The translations under genes and the position numbers were made by a program. A stretch of DNA of 64,000 nucleotides, from contig JAHCHX010000001.1 of the NCBI GenBank assembly GCA_026129545.1, positions 2,231,501 through 2,295,500 on the forward strand, given 5' to 3'. The notes beneath the pieces are model-generated. The model saw nothing but the letters and a program-made list of their open reading frames with translations, was not told where the DNA came from and made no database searches. Positions 8,210-16,750 of this stretch are shown here, one piece after another. Position 1 is the first letter of the stretch, and each line of letters begins with the position of its first letter. The DNA comes from Saprospiraceae bacterium (GTDB taxonomy: Bacteria; Bacteroidota; Bacteroidia; Chitinophagales; Saprospiraceae).

Positions 8210-11200
8210 ATGCGCCAATTTTTCACCTCGTTACTCGTCTTTGGGCTTTCACTTCCTGTTTTTGCCCAAAACAATTTTTGGAAACCCGTGAAACCGGAGT
8301 CCATCGCCTTGCCCGCGAAGGCGGAGCGGAAAATCAAGCCCCTGAAAAGCGAAACTTTTCAGTTGGATTTCGCTGCCATGAAAGCCGCCTTGCTGGAAGC
8401 GCCGATGGAGTTCACTTCCGCAGCGCAGTCGCAGCCACTTAGCCTCACCTTGCCGATGGCCGACGGTGCTTTGCGCGTTTTTTATGTGTGGGAATCGCCC
8501 ATCATGGCACCTGAGCTGGGGGCCAAATATCCTTCCATTCGCAACTACGCCGGCTCTGCTGCCGATGGCTCCGGCGCTTTTGTCCGGTTGGGCGTTGGCC
8601 CCGACGGGTTCCACGCTTTCCTGTTTGAGGCGGATGGTCAGATACAGTCGGTTCGTCCATATTCCACCGAGCAGGATAAATTCTACGCGGCCTACAGGCT
8701 AAGGGATTTGCCCAATGAAATGCCGGGAGGCGGCATCGCTTGTGGCGTGGAGCAGAACCTCGACTTGCTGAAAGAATTTGAAAAACCGGGAGGGGGGTTC
8801 GTGGCAGCTCGTGGCAACGAGAAAGTCAGAATCAGAAAATACCGCGCCGCCATTGCTGCCAAAGGCGAGTACACACAGGCTTTTGGTGGCACGAAGCCTC
8901 AAGCATTGGCAGCCATCAACGTCGCGCTCAACTTTATCGTCGGCATTCAGGAGCGCGACTTGGGCGTTCGCTTCGAGCTCATTCCCAACAACGATGAAAT
9001 CGTTTTTCTCGACCCGGATACTGACCCCTACACAGGCAACACGGTGGGCGATTGGATGTCCCAAAATCCCGGCGCCATCAACCCCATCATCGGTATCAAT
9101 AGCTACGACATGGGACACGTCTTCGGGCCTTATGTGGCTGGCAGCGCGGCAGGGGTGGTGAGTGGGCGCGTATGCTCAAACCCCGACAAAGCGCGAGGCG
9201 CTTCCTCTGCCACCAACCTGACCTCCGAATACTTTTATCTGGTGGCAGCCCACGAAATGTGCCACCAACTGTCGGGTAGCCATACTTGGAGCAACTGCCC
9301 TCCCAATGAAGGCCAGTTGTCGTCGGGTACTGCTTTTGAGCCGGGCAGCGGTAGCACCATCATGTCGTACGCAGGTGCGTGTGCCAACAACAACAACGTC
9401 CAGAACGACAGCGACCCTTACTACCATGTGGGCAACATCATCGAGGTGCAGCAATTCATGTGGGAGGGCACTGGCAACACTTGTGGCGAGACCATCGAAA
9501 CGAACAACAACGCCCCCACGGCCAGCATCGCCCACCCCAACAACCTTTTCATCCCGATAGGCACGCCTTTCCAGTTGACAGGGGAAGCCAGCGACCTTGA
9601 TGGGGACAATTTGACTTATTGCTGGGAACAATACGACACAGGCCCTGCCTCCCAATTGGGACAGCCTCAATTGACATCACCCTCGTTTCGTTCGTTCCCT
9701 CCCAACAACAGCCCCTCGCGCACTTTCCCGCGTATCAACTCAATTGTGTTCAACCAACAAACTCCGGTAGAGGTGTTGCCCACTTACAGCCGCGAGTTCA
9801 ATTTCAAATTCACCGTCCGCGACAACCACCCCGGCGCAGGCGGCGTGGACATAGCCTCTATCAGATTCAACTCCACGACGCAGGCCGGCCCTTTTCGCGT
9901 CACCCACCCCAACACCAACTCCGTCGCGTGGAATGTGGGCGAATATCAAATCGTGACGTGGGATGTGGCCAACACCGACAAGGCCCCGGTCAATTGCAAG
10001 ACCGTGAACATCCTGCTCAGCACGAACAACGGTTTGCTCAATCAAGTGACTTTGGCCTCCAACGTGCCAAACATCGGCAGCGCCTGCATATTGGTGCCCA
10101 ACAACGTGACCAACCTTGCTCGGGTGCGGGTGCAAGCAGCTGACAATATCTTCTTCGACATCTCCGATGTCGGGTTTGTCATAAAACAACCCAGCGAGCC
10201 GGATTTTTCCATCTGCTCCGGCAATTTGGCGGGCTTAATCTGCGCCCCCACGACGCTCTCCACAGAAATCAACACGACTGCCTTGGCTGGATTCGACCAG
10301 CCTATCACGCTCTCCGTCAGCAACCTGCCAGCCGGCGCCGTGGCCACTTTCAGCCCCAACCCCGTGTTGCCGGGTGCGAACGCCACGCTGACCATCGAGT
10401 TTCCAGATGCGGTGGCGGAGGATACTTACGATTTGGTCATCGAAGGAACGGCCAACAACGTGACCAAATCATTTCCCTCAACCTACCGCGTGGTGCAAAA
10501 CGACTTTTCTGCTTTGGCGCTCCAAGCACCCGCCAATGGCGCCCAAAGCGTGGATGTCGGCCCCACCCTCCGCTGGAAGCTCACTTCTTTTGCGGACAGC
10601 TATGAGGTACAGATAGGCACCAGCCCTTCGTTCGAGCCTGGCACCATTCTTTTTTCAGGCTCGAATGTGCAAGTTGACACATTCAAGGTGCAACCCGTCG
10701 GCGAAGGTCAGATATGTTACTGGCGCGTTCGACCCATCAACGACTGTGGCACAGGCCCTTGGACCGAACCGTTTGTTTTTGTGACCAGAGTGCAAAATTG
10801 CACCACGTTTGGCGCCAATGACTTGCCCAAGTCCATCTCTGCCAACGGCACGCCCACTGTGGAGTCGAAAATCACCGTGATGGGCACCGGGGTGGCGCTC
10901 AGCGACGTGAACGTGAAAAAAGTGCAGGGCAACCACCAGTTTATGCGCGACTTGGAAGTGCGGCTCATCAGCCCTGCCGGCACCAACGTACTGTTGTTCA
11001 AAGAGCGTTGCGCTTCTTACAATGGCCCCTTCAACATCGGTTTTGACGACAGCTCCAATGGGCCATTTGGCTGCCCCCCGCCCAACAACGGCAGCATGGC
11101 CAAGCCCTCCGAAGCCCTCAGCGCCATGAACGGAGAGAGCTCTGCGGGTGTCTGGACCTTGCAGGTGAAAGATAATTTCGTGAGCTCGGGTGGCACACTT

Positions 11201-11842
11201 TCTGGCTTTGAGGTCGAACTCTGTGCGGGAGTGTCGCTCAGTGCGCCATTTATTGTGAACAACAACTTGCTGCAAGTGCAACCGGGTGCCAACGCACTCA
11301 TCGGCGATGACCTGCTCAAAGCTGACGACCCGAACAATACTGCCAACGAATTGACCTTCACACTCATCACAGCGCCCAAACATGGTGAACTACGCATGAG
11401 CGGCAGCCTATTGCTGCCCGGCAGCCGATTCACTCAAGCCGATATCAACGCAGGCAAGTTGCGCTACTACGACTACGGCACCTTCACAGGCGGCGACCAA
11501 TTCCGCTTCGACGTGACGGATGGTGAGGGCGGCTTGGTGGCTGGCACGTTCAGCATACAGCCCTTCCCGGTCAGCACGAAAGAGGCGCTCGACAACATCT
11601 CCTTCCATCTGACCCCCAACCCTGCCTCAGACCTCGTGCGCCTCTCCGTGGAGCAATCGCTCAGCTCGGACACTCGCGTGGCTTTGTTCAACACGACTGG
11701 CCAATTGCTGAAGACTTGGGCACTACCTACTGGCACCTCCACGCTACTGCTACAAGTAGGCGGGCTGCCAGAAGGCCTCTATCTCGTTGCGGTGGAAAAT
11801 GAGAAAGGGCGGGGCGTGAAAAAGTTGGTGGTGCGACAGTAG
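8210..11842 (+). CDS. Secreted reprolysin-like metallopeptidase with P domain and T9SS type A tail
   Basis: A 1,210-residue secreted zinc protease. The ATG at 8210 begins a signal peptide (MRQFFTSLLVFGLSLPVFAQ); a TTG two codons earlier is in frame but less likely. The zinc-binding motif HEMCHQLSGSH (HExxHxxGxxH) is near residue 348, in a metzincin-type catalytic domain after a propeptide-like region. Beta domains follow: a fibronectin-III-like stretch (about 770-860), a P/Homo-B domain (about 865-1010), a cadherin/CSPG-like segment (about 1020-1120), and a type A T9SS sorting domain over the last 75 residues (LTPNPASD ... LYLVAVENEKG). It probably degrades external protein. A hairpin followed by a T-rich tract at 11961-12000 may terminate it. 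Confidence 0.9.
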   Translation: MRQFFTSLLVFGLSLPVFAQNNFWKPVKPESIALPAKAERKIKPLKSETFQLDFAAMKAALLEAPMEFTSAAQSQPLSLTLPMADGALRVFYVWESPIMAPELGAKYPSIRNYAGSAADGSGAFVRLGVGPDGFHAFLFEADGQIQSVRPYSTEQDKFYAAYRLRDLPNEMPGGGIACGVEQNLDLLKEFEKPGGGFVAARGNEKVRIRKYRAAIAAKGEYTQAFGGTKPQALAAINVALNFIVGIQERDLGVRFELIPNNDEIVFLDPDTDPYTGNTVGDWMSQNPGAINPIIGINSYDMGHVFGPYVAGSAAGVVSGRVCSNPDKARGASSATNLTSEYFYLVAAHEMCHQLSGSHTWSNCPPNEGQLSSGTAFEPGSGSTIMSYAGACANNNNVQNDSDPYYHVGNIIEVQQFMWEGTGNTCGETIETNNNAPTASIAHPNNLFIPIGTPFQLTGEASDLDGDNLTYCWEQYDTGPASQLGQPQLTSPSFRSFPPNNSPSRTFPRINSIVFNQQTPVEVLPTYSREFNFKFTVRDNHPGAGGVDIASIRFNSTTQAGPFRVTHPNTNSVAWNVGEYQIVTWDVANTDKAPVNCKTVNILLSTNNGLLNQVTLASNVPNIGSACILVPNNVTNLARVRVQAADNIFFDISDVGFVIKQPSEPDFSICSGNLAGLICAPTTLSTEINTTALAGFDQPITLSVSNLPAGAVATFSPNPVLPGANATLTIEFPDAVAEDTYDLVIEGTANNVTKSFPSTYRVVQNDFSALALQAPANGAQSVDVGPTLRWKLTSFADSYEVQIGTSPSFEPGTILFSGSNVQVDTFKVQPVGEGQICYWRVRPINDCGTGPWTEPFVFVTRVQNCTTFGANDLPKSISANGTPTVESKITVMGTGVALSDVNVKKVQGNHQFMRDLEVRLISPAGTNVLLFKERCASYNGPFNIGFDDSSNGPFGCPPPNNGSMAKPSEALSAMNGESSAGVWTLQVKDNFVSSGGTLSGFEVELCAGVSLSAPFIVNNNLLQVQPGANALIGDDLLKADDPNNTANELTFTLITAPKHGELRMSGSLLLPGSRFTQADINAGKLRYYDYGTFTGGDQFRFDVTDGEGGLVAGTFSIQPFPVSTKEALDNISFHLTPNPASDLVRLSVEQSLSSDTRVALFNTTGQLLKTWALPTGTSTLLLQVGGLPEGLYLVAVENEKGRGVKKLVVRQ

Positions 11843-11862
11843 TGTGCTGTGGCTTAAATTCC

Positions 11863-11925
11863 GCTACAAAAGCACGAAAGCACAAAGTTTATTTCTTAGG
11901 GCCTTTGTGGCAAAAAACACAAAGC
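11863..11925. repeat. Dispersed CACGAAG-type inverted repeat
   Basis: GCTACAAAAGCACGAAAGCACAAAG faces CCTTTGTGGCAAAAAACACAAAG, the same family as 32930-32992. It sits 20 bp after the metallopeptidase stop codon. Confidence 0.5.
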
Positions 11926-11926
11926 C

Positions 11927-12229
11927 TCAAATCCTCACCCTATCGGCAGTTGCCGAAGAGAAGCCGGTCTCCGAAAAAAAGAGGCCGGCTTTTTCTTTGT
12001 CCTCGCCGGGTTGCGATGTGAGGTGGGGCGACTCGTCTTCCTCAAACATCTGCGGGGTCTCCACCGCTTCCATCACCCACACCCACTGGTCTTCGCAAGG
12101 CATCACCTCTATCTCGAATGTGCGGTCGAGGATATCCACCGACACGGATGCCATTTTGTCGAGCCTCGGGCCTGCCGCCTCGCACAGCGTCTCGGGCGCG
12201 CGTGCGTGCTTGGGTACCAACTCAAGCAT
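11927..12229 (-). CDS. Hypothetical protein, possibly truncated beside an IS4-type element
   Basis: A 100-residue frame I do not recognise. Its middle looks protein-like (DILDRTFEIEVMPCEDQW, then acidic EEDESP), with mixed charged and aromatic residues. The chosen ATG at 12229 is 15 bp from the left end of the IS element, so the promoter or N-terminus may have been cut off. No matching coding sequence continues on the far side of the element. Its last 25 codons overlap a terminator-like hairpin, which weakens the case. It could be a gene remnant or chance. Confidence 0.35.
   Translation of the reverse strand: MLELVPKHARAPETLCEAAGPRLDKMASVSVDILDRTFEIEVMPCEDQWVWVMEAVETPQMFEEDESPHLTSQPGEDKEKAGLFFSETGFSSATADRVRI
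11961..12000 (+). terminator. Probable rho-independent terminator after the metallopeptidase
   Basis: AAGCCGGTCTC and GAGGCCGGCTT form an 11-bp stem (one G-T pair) around CGAAAAAAA, followed by TTTCTTTG. It lies 119 bp downstream of the metallopeptidase stop. Confidence 0.6.
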
Positions 12230-12243
12230 CCTGATGACAATGG

Positions 12244-13586
12244 TTCGTGAAGAATTTCGGGATAACTGAGGCGAGTAGATATAGTTGAAAAACAAAAAAG
12301 CGCGTACGTTTGGGTTGCTCACACCTAAACACGTACACGCTATGACAGGAACCCGAGAGTCCCCGGGTGCAATGCTAGGCGAATTGGCTGGAATTGCGGC
12401 CGTCCGTCGTCGGATTTTGCAAACACTTTTTCCTTTGTTGCTGACCATGCCTTGGCGAATCAACTTCAAACAAATGGCCCGCTGGTCTGGGCGCAACGAG
12501 GGGACGATTCACAATTGGTTCGGGAGGGATTTGGAACTGGTTGGTTTTCAACGTTCATTGATTGATAAGTTTGGCAGTGGCAGTTATTGCGTGTTTTTTG
12601 ATCCGAGTTACATTTCCAAGAGCGGCAAGCATAGCCCGAGTCTAGGCCATTTTTGGTCGGGCCAAGCCGGTGCCGTCAAGCGCGATTTGGAAATCGGGGC
12701 TTTTGCAGTGGGGGATTTGAACCACCATGCGGCTTTCCATTTGTCGGCCGCGCTCAGCCCTTCGTCAGCCGAGTTGAAAGAACAAGGCCGAACCTTGATG
12801 GAGCACTACGTCTCGCTGGTCGCCGGGCGCAAGGCCGATATTTTGCATTTTGGCGGTTTTCTGGCGGCGGACGGCTACTTTGGGGTTTCCACTTTTGTCA
12901 ACCCAGTGACGGGCTTGGGCATCGAGGTGATCGGTTGCCTCAAATCGAACACCGCACTGCACTACCCGCCACCGCCGGTGGCAACAGGCAAAAAAGGGAA
13001 GGGGCGACCGCGCGTCAAAGGCGACAAAATCCGTTGGGCCGCTCTTGACGAACAACTTTTGCCGCTGATTTGCCAAGACTCAGACAAGAAAGTCCGGGCG
13101 GGCAAGGGCTGGGTCAAGTGCCTCAAACGAATCGTCATGCTTGTCTCGGTGGAGTACCTCCGGGCAGATGGCTCCGTTCAAAGTCACAAACTCTATTTTT
13201 GCACCGACACCGAAAAAGACTGGGGCTGGATATTGGAGCGGTACGCCCTGCGCTTCCAAATCGAGTTCGTCTTCCGCGATGACAAGCAATTTGCCGGGCT
13301 CGCCCATGGCCAAAGCACCGACAAAACCAAACTGGAAAACCACTTCAACCTCGCGCTCGGGGCGGTATCGGTGGCCAAGGCGGCCCACTGGCTGCCCGTC
13401 AACAAAGAAGAGCGAGGCCCTTTCTCGATGGTAGAACTGAAAACATACTACCATAACCTGGCGCTGCTTGAACGATTTTCGACCGCCTTGAACCTCAACC
13501 CAACCGAAACAAAAAACAACCCTAAAACCAAAGAACTCTTATTCTCAACAAGTTATGTCCAATTGGCCGCTTGATTTTTTCACGAA
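12244..13586 (+). mobile_element. IS4-family insertion sequence
   Basis: An element of about 1.34 kb bounded by TTCGTGAA at 12244-12251 and its inverse TTCACGAA at 13579-13586. The terminal repeats are short and imperfect beyond the first 8 bp. A clear target duplication is not visible; flanks read ...ACAATGG and ACATTGA..., only loosely similar. It contains one intact transposase. Confidence 0.7.
12342..13574 (+). CDS. IS4-family DDE transposase
   Basis: A 410-residue transposase. The catalytic signature Y-x2-R-x3-E-x6-K is seen exactly in ERYALRFQIEFVFRDDK (about residue 303); candidate first and second Asp residues lie in FFDPSYI and AADGYF. The N-terminal part has a helix-turn-helix-like stretch (MARWSGRNEGTIHNWF). 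The ATG at 12342 is preferred; the frame opens upstream at a TTG (12285), with an imperfect GCGTACGTTT hairpin between the two that could limit translation. The gene appears intact, so the element may be active. Confidence 0.88.
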   Translation: MTGTRESPGAMLGELAGIAAVRRRILQTLFPLLLTMPWRINFKQMARWSGRNEGTIHNWFGRDLELVGFQRSLIDKFGSGSYCVFFDPSYISKSGKHSPSLGHFWSGQAGAVKRDLEIGAFAVGDLNHHAAFHLSAALSPSSAELKEQGRTLMEHYVSLVAGRKADILHFGGFLAADGYFGVSTFVNPVTGLGIEVIGCLKSNTALHYPPPPVATGKKGKGRPRVKGDKIRWAALDEQLLPLICQDSDKKVRAGKGWVKCLKRIVMLVSVEYLRADGSVQSHKLYFCTDTEKDWGWILERYALRFQIEFVFRDDKQFAGLAHGQSTDKTKLENHFNLALGAVSVAKAAHWLPVNKEERGPFSMVELKTYYHNLALLERFSTALNLNPTETKNNPKTKELLFSTSYVQLAA

Positions 13587-13612
13587 ACATTGACTTATAA
13601 ATTAGTGGAATT

Positions 13613-14071
13613 ATGACAAATCAAAGTTTCAAAATAGCAAAATATACAGATACAGACAGAGAACAAATCCTCAACATTTGGGAAAAATCTGTATTAGCAA
13701 CTCACGACTTTCTAAATCCGACTGACTTTGAAGAAATCAAACAACTCGTACAGACATTGAATTTTAATGATTTTGAAGTTTATTGTCTAAAGCAAAATGA
13801 TGAAGTAGCAGGATTTATTGGTCTCGCTGAACAAAAAATAGAAATGCTTTTCTTTTCACCTGAATATATTGGAAAAGGTCTTGGAAGAAAGCTGACTGAC
13901 TTTGCTCTTTCAGAATTAAAAGCCGACAAAGTTGATGTAAACGAACAAAACACAAATGCGGTTAAGTTTTACGAAAAACTCGGATTCAAAACATACGAAC
14001 GAACAGAAAAAGATGACCAAGGAAAGGACTATCCTCTGCTGAGAATGAAACTTGAAACAATCAAAAGCTAA
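13613..14071 (+). CDS. GNAT-family N-acetyltransferase (AT-rich)
   Basis: A 152-residue acetyltransferase of the acetyl-CoA-dependent GNAT fold. The acetyl-CoA loop is seen in SPEYIGKGLGRKL (about residues 83-95), with the C-terminal NTNAVKFYEKLGFKTYER motif typical of the family. The substrate is unknown. Base composition is strikingly AT-rich compared with neighbours, and the gene sits exactly between an IS4-family and an IS630-family element with about 25 bp on either side. This suggests horizontal acquisition. Confidence 0.85.
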   Translation: MTNQSFKIAKYTDTDREQILNIWEKSVLATHDFLNPTDFEEIKQLVQTLNFNDFEVYCLKQNDEVAGFIGLAEQKIEMLFFSPEYIGKGLGRKLTDFALSELKADKVDVNEQNTNAVKFYEKLGFKTYERTEKDDQGKDYPLLRMKLETIKS

Positions 14072-14114
14072 CGAGAAATAAAGCCCGAACCGCTATAGTC
14101 AAACCGGAATGGAA

Positions 14115-14145
14115 TTGAACAGGGCATCGAGAAAACATAACTTTG
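14115..14145 (+). promoter_or_regulatory. Bacteroidota-type promoter of the IS630 transposase
   Basis: TTG at 14115, a 20-bp gap, then TAACTTTG at 14138-14145, matching the -33/-7 pattern. The box ends 4 nt before the ATG, which would make the message nearly leaderless. Confidence 0.55.
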
Positions 14146-14149
14146 TGGC

Positions 14150-15193
14150 ATGATAGGCAAACTGCTGACGACATCGGAAAAGGAATTTGTCGAGGAGTTG
14201 CGCGGCAACACCCGTGACAAGTTTTCGTACATGAAGTTGTCGGTTTTGATATTGTTGGACATGGGCAAGGATTACGACGAGATGGTGGCGATTCTGGGCA
14301 TAGGTCGTGGCACCATCAGCAATTGCCTTCAAAAATACCGTGCCGACGGCTTGGACAAGTATCTGGACAAGCACTACGTGCCTTACAGCGGGAAGATGAG
14401 CGACGAGCAGTTGGGCCGGGTTGATTCTGAGGTTTCGGCTGGGGTTTTCACCAGTTCGCAGCAGGTGCGGGATTTCATCGAAAAAGCGTTCGGCTTGGGG
14501 TACTCGCTGAGCGCGGTTCGGGGGATTTTGGAAAAACTCGGCTTCGTGTACAGAAAGACGAGCGAGGTTCCGTGCAGGTTCAGCGAGGCGGAGCAGGAGG
14601 CGTTTTTGGAGCAGTTTGTCCCCTTTTTGGAGGAAACGCCCGAGGACGAGGCTGTTTTTTCCCTCGACGGGGTGCATCCCACCCACAACACGCGGAGCAG
14701 TTACGCATGGGTCAAAAAGGGGCAGGAAAAAGTCATCCCGACGAACACGGGCCGCGAGCGCCTCAACCTGAGCGACGCGATGAACGCCCACCGGCCAGAG
14801 GAGGTCATCGTGCACCACAGCGAGTGGGTCAACGCCCAGGCCACCGTCGCTCTCTTGGAGAAAATCGAGACCCGACACGCGGACAAAGAGCGCATCTGCG
14901 CCTTCGCCGACAACGCCGGTTACTACAAAAACGCCACCGTCAGCGACTGGCTCGACAAGCACCCCCGGGTCGTCCTCCTGTTCTTGCCCTCCTATTCCCC
15001 GAACCTGAACCTCATCGAGCGCCTGTGGAAATTCATGCGAAAAAAGGTCATCAACACCACGTTTTACCCCACTTTCAAAGAGTTCAAAAAGGCTATTTTG
15101 GAGTTCTTCGAAAAACTCCACCTCTACAAAGATGAGCTTGACTCTCTTGTCTCTTTTAAGTTTCAGCGACTCGGCAAGCCTGTCGTCGCATGA
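14150..15193 (+). CDS. IS630-family transposase
   Basis: A 347-residue single-frame transposase. An N-terminal helix-turn-helix domain (about residues 25-75, with ILGIGRGTISNCLQKY) precedes a DDE catalytic domain: Asp in FSLDGVHPTH (about 172), Asp in AFADNAGYY (about 251) and Glu in SPNLNLIERLWKFMRKK (about 290). Many relatives are split in two frames by programmed frameshifting; this one is a continuous frame. It appears intact. Confidence 0.92.
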   Translation: MIGKLLTTSEKEFVEELRGNTRDKFSYMKLSVLILLDMGKDYDEMVAILGIGRGTISNCLQKYRADGLDKYLDKHYVPYSGKMSDEQLGRVDSEVSAGVFTSSQQVRDFIEKAFGLGYSLSAVRGILEKLGFVYRKTSEVPCRFSEAEQEAFLEQFVPFLEETPEDEAVFSLDGVHPTHNTRSSYAWVKKGQEKVIPTNTGRERLNLSDAMNAHRPEEVIVHHSEWVNAQATVALLEKIETRHADKERICAFADNAGYYKNATVSDWLDKHPRVVLLFLPSYSPNLNLIERLWKFMRKKVINTTFYPTFKEFKKAILEFFEKLHLYKDELDSLVSFKFQRLGKPVVA

Positions 15194-15228
15194 ACCGCTT
15201 TGTTCACAACCACTCTGGGGCGACTATA

Positions 15229-15480
15229 CCCCTCCCCTTTCCAGCGGCTCCACGAATTACTGATTTTCTTGTCAATGAACTGTTCTTTTCACTCCACCTT
15301 TGACGTACGAGACTTGTAGCGACGAGGAAGTTGAAAAAATCGCATATTTGTAACAAGCACGAATTCGATTAAAGAACCTAAAAATGGTCGGGAGTGGCGA
15401 GCCATGTCCTGCACCAAGTTTTCCGAGCATTTGCAAAACATTGACCACCTAATCGCACCCAAAGAGGTGGGATTAAGCCG
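15229..15480. other. Gap without recognised features
   Basis: About 250 bp between the IS630 element and the promoter of the next gene. I see no convincing gene, hairpin or repeat here. Confidence 0.5.
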
Positions 15481-15488
15481 TAATTTTG
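15481..15488 (+). promoter_or_regulatory. Bacteroidota -7 promoter box
   Basis: TAATTTTG fits TAnnTTTG and lies 34 nt upstream of the thioredoxin-fold gene. No good -33 TTG is visible. Confidence 0.4.
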
Positions 15489-15522
15489 CCTGATTTTTTC
15501 AAACTAAACACATTGACAGTCC

Positions 15523-16692
15523 ATGAAACACATACTCGCAGCACTCACTTTTCTTGCCCTCTCCATCTCGCTCACCGCACAAGGCATCGAGTTTTTTCAA
15601 GGCTCCTGGGCCGAAGCATTGGAAAAAGCCCAAACGGAGGAAAAACTCATCTTTGTGGATGCGTACGCCTCATGGTGCGGGCCTTGCAAGATGATGGCCG
15701 CCAAAGTGTTTCCGCAGGAGCAGGTGGGCAGCTATTTCAACGCCAACTTCGTGAACATGAAGATTGACATGGAAAAGCCCGAAAACGCGGAATTTGCAGG
15801 CAAATACCCCGTAAGCGCCTACCCGACCCTGTTCTTCATTGAAGCTTCCGGCAAGGTGGTGCAAAAAGCCGTCGGCGCGAAAAACGTCGAGCAGCTGTTG
15901 GAATTTGCCCAGAAAATAGTGGGGCGAGCCGACAAATCGGGCGACTACGAAAAGTTGTACGAAGAAGGCAACCGCGACCCAAAGTTCCTGCTCGACTACA
16001 TACGCGCCCTCAATGCCGCCGGCAAGCCCTCGCTCAAAATCACGAACGAATATCTGAGCACACAGAAAGACCTGAGCACCGACCTCAATCTCCAATTCCT
16101 TTACGAAGGCGCTGTGGAGGCCGATAGCCGTGTGTTCGACTTGTTGGTGAAAAACCAGTCGAAAGCCGTCGCCTTGCTCGGCGAGGAAAAAGTGAGCGCC
16201 CGCATGGAGAAAGCGTGTCAAAAGACCGTGAAAAAAGCCATCGAATTCAAGAGCGAGACGCTCTTGGCCGAGGCCAAAGCCAAAATGAAATCCGCCCTGC
16301 CCGCCAAATCCGAGACCTTTGGCCTTGAGGCCGATATGCGATACTACGCTGCCACCAAGGACGTGAAAAACTACCTCAAAGCCGCTCAGAGCTTTCAGAA
16401 AACCGAAGTAAAAAACAACGCCGCCCGCCTGCACGACTTGGTCATCAGCCTGCTCCGCGCCTTCCCCGACGACCCCAAGGCGCTCGATCAAGCCGAAAAA
16501 TGGGCCAAAGGCGCTGCCGACAATGGTGGCCTGCCCGAATACTACCTCACCCTCGCCGAAATCTACAAGCGTCAAGGCGACAAAGCCAAGGCCAAAACCA
16601 CCGCCGAAAAAGCCCGCAAAGCCATCGGCGAAAAAGACGAGAATAACATGGGTGGGAAGATTGACTACTTCCTGCGAACGCTGGAAGGATGA
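15523..16692 (+). CDS. Exported thioredoxin-fold protein with helical C-terminal region
   Basis: A 389-residue protein with a signal peptide (MKHILAALTFLALSISLTAQ). A thioredoxin domain spans about residues 25-135 with the redox motif ASWCGPCKMM near residue 50 and the cis-Pro region SAYPTLFF. The remaining 250 residues are Lys/Ala/Glu-rich helices, TPR-like near the C-terminus (about 320-380). It probably acts as a periplasmic thiol reductase or disulfide exchanger; the partner is unknown. It stands as its own transcription unit before the Uma2 gene. Confidence 0.82.
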   Translation: MKHILAALTFLALSISLTAQGIEFFQGSWAEALEKAQTEEKLIFVDAYASWCGPCKMMAAKVFPQEQVGSYFNANFVNMKIDMEKPENAEFAGKYPVSAYPTLFFIEASGKVVQKAVGAKNVEQLLEFAQKIVGRADKSGDYEKLYEEGNRDPKFLLDYIRALNAAGKPSLKITNEYLSTQKDLSTDLNLQFLYEGAVEADSRVFDLLVKNQSKAVALLGEEKVSARMEKACQKTVKKAIEFKSETLLAEAKAKMKSALPAKSETFGLEADMRYYAATKDVKNYLKAAQSFQKTEVKNNAARLHDLVISLLRAFPDDPKALDQAEKWAKGAADNGGLPEYYLTLAEIYKRQGDKAKAKTTAEKARKAIGEKDENNMGGKIDYFLRTLEG

Positions 16693-16705
16693 GCCGTTGC
16701 GTTCA

Positions 16706-16735
16706 TTGACATTCCACCGGATAACCCTACTTTTG
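16706..16735 (+). promoter_or_regulatory. Bacteroidota-type promoter for the Uma2 gene
   Basis: TTG at 16706, a 19-bp gap and TACTTTTG at 16728-16735, starting 15 nt before the ATG. Both elements match the -33/-7 pattern. Confidence 0.6.
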
Positions 16736-16750
16736 AGTTCAATTTTTGTT

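Larger units (their letters stand above)
14094..15228 (+). mobile_element. IS630-family insertion sequence
   Basis: A 1,135-bp element. The left end starts TATAGTC (14094) and the right end finishes GACTATA (15228); reading inward both continue with ...TGG...TGAACA, giving imperfect terminal repeats of about 28 bp. The TA at each end fits the TA target of the IS630/Tc1 group. The right end closely matches both ends of the 82-bp element at 41791-41872. Confidence 0.8.

Noticed and set aside
12244..15228. The two insertion sequences considered as a composite transposon
   Set aside because: The elements belong to different families with different ends, so they cannot move the intervening gene together by a simple composite mechanism.
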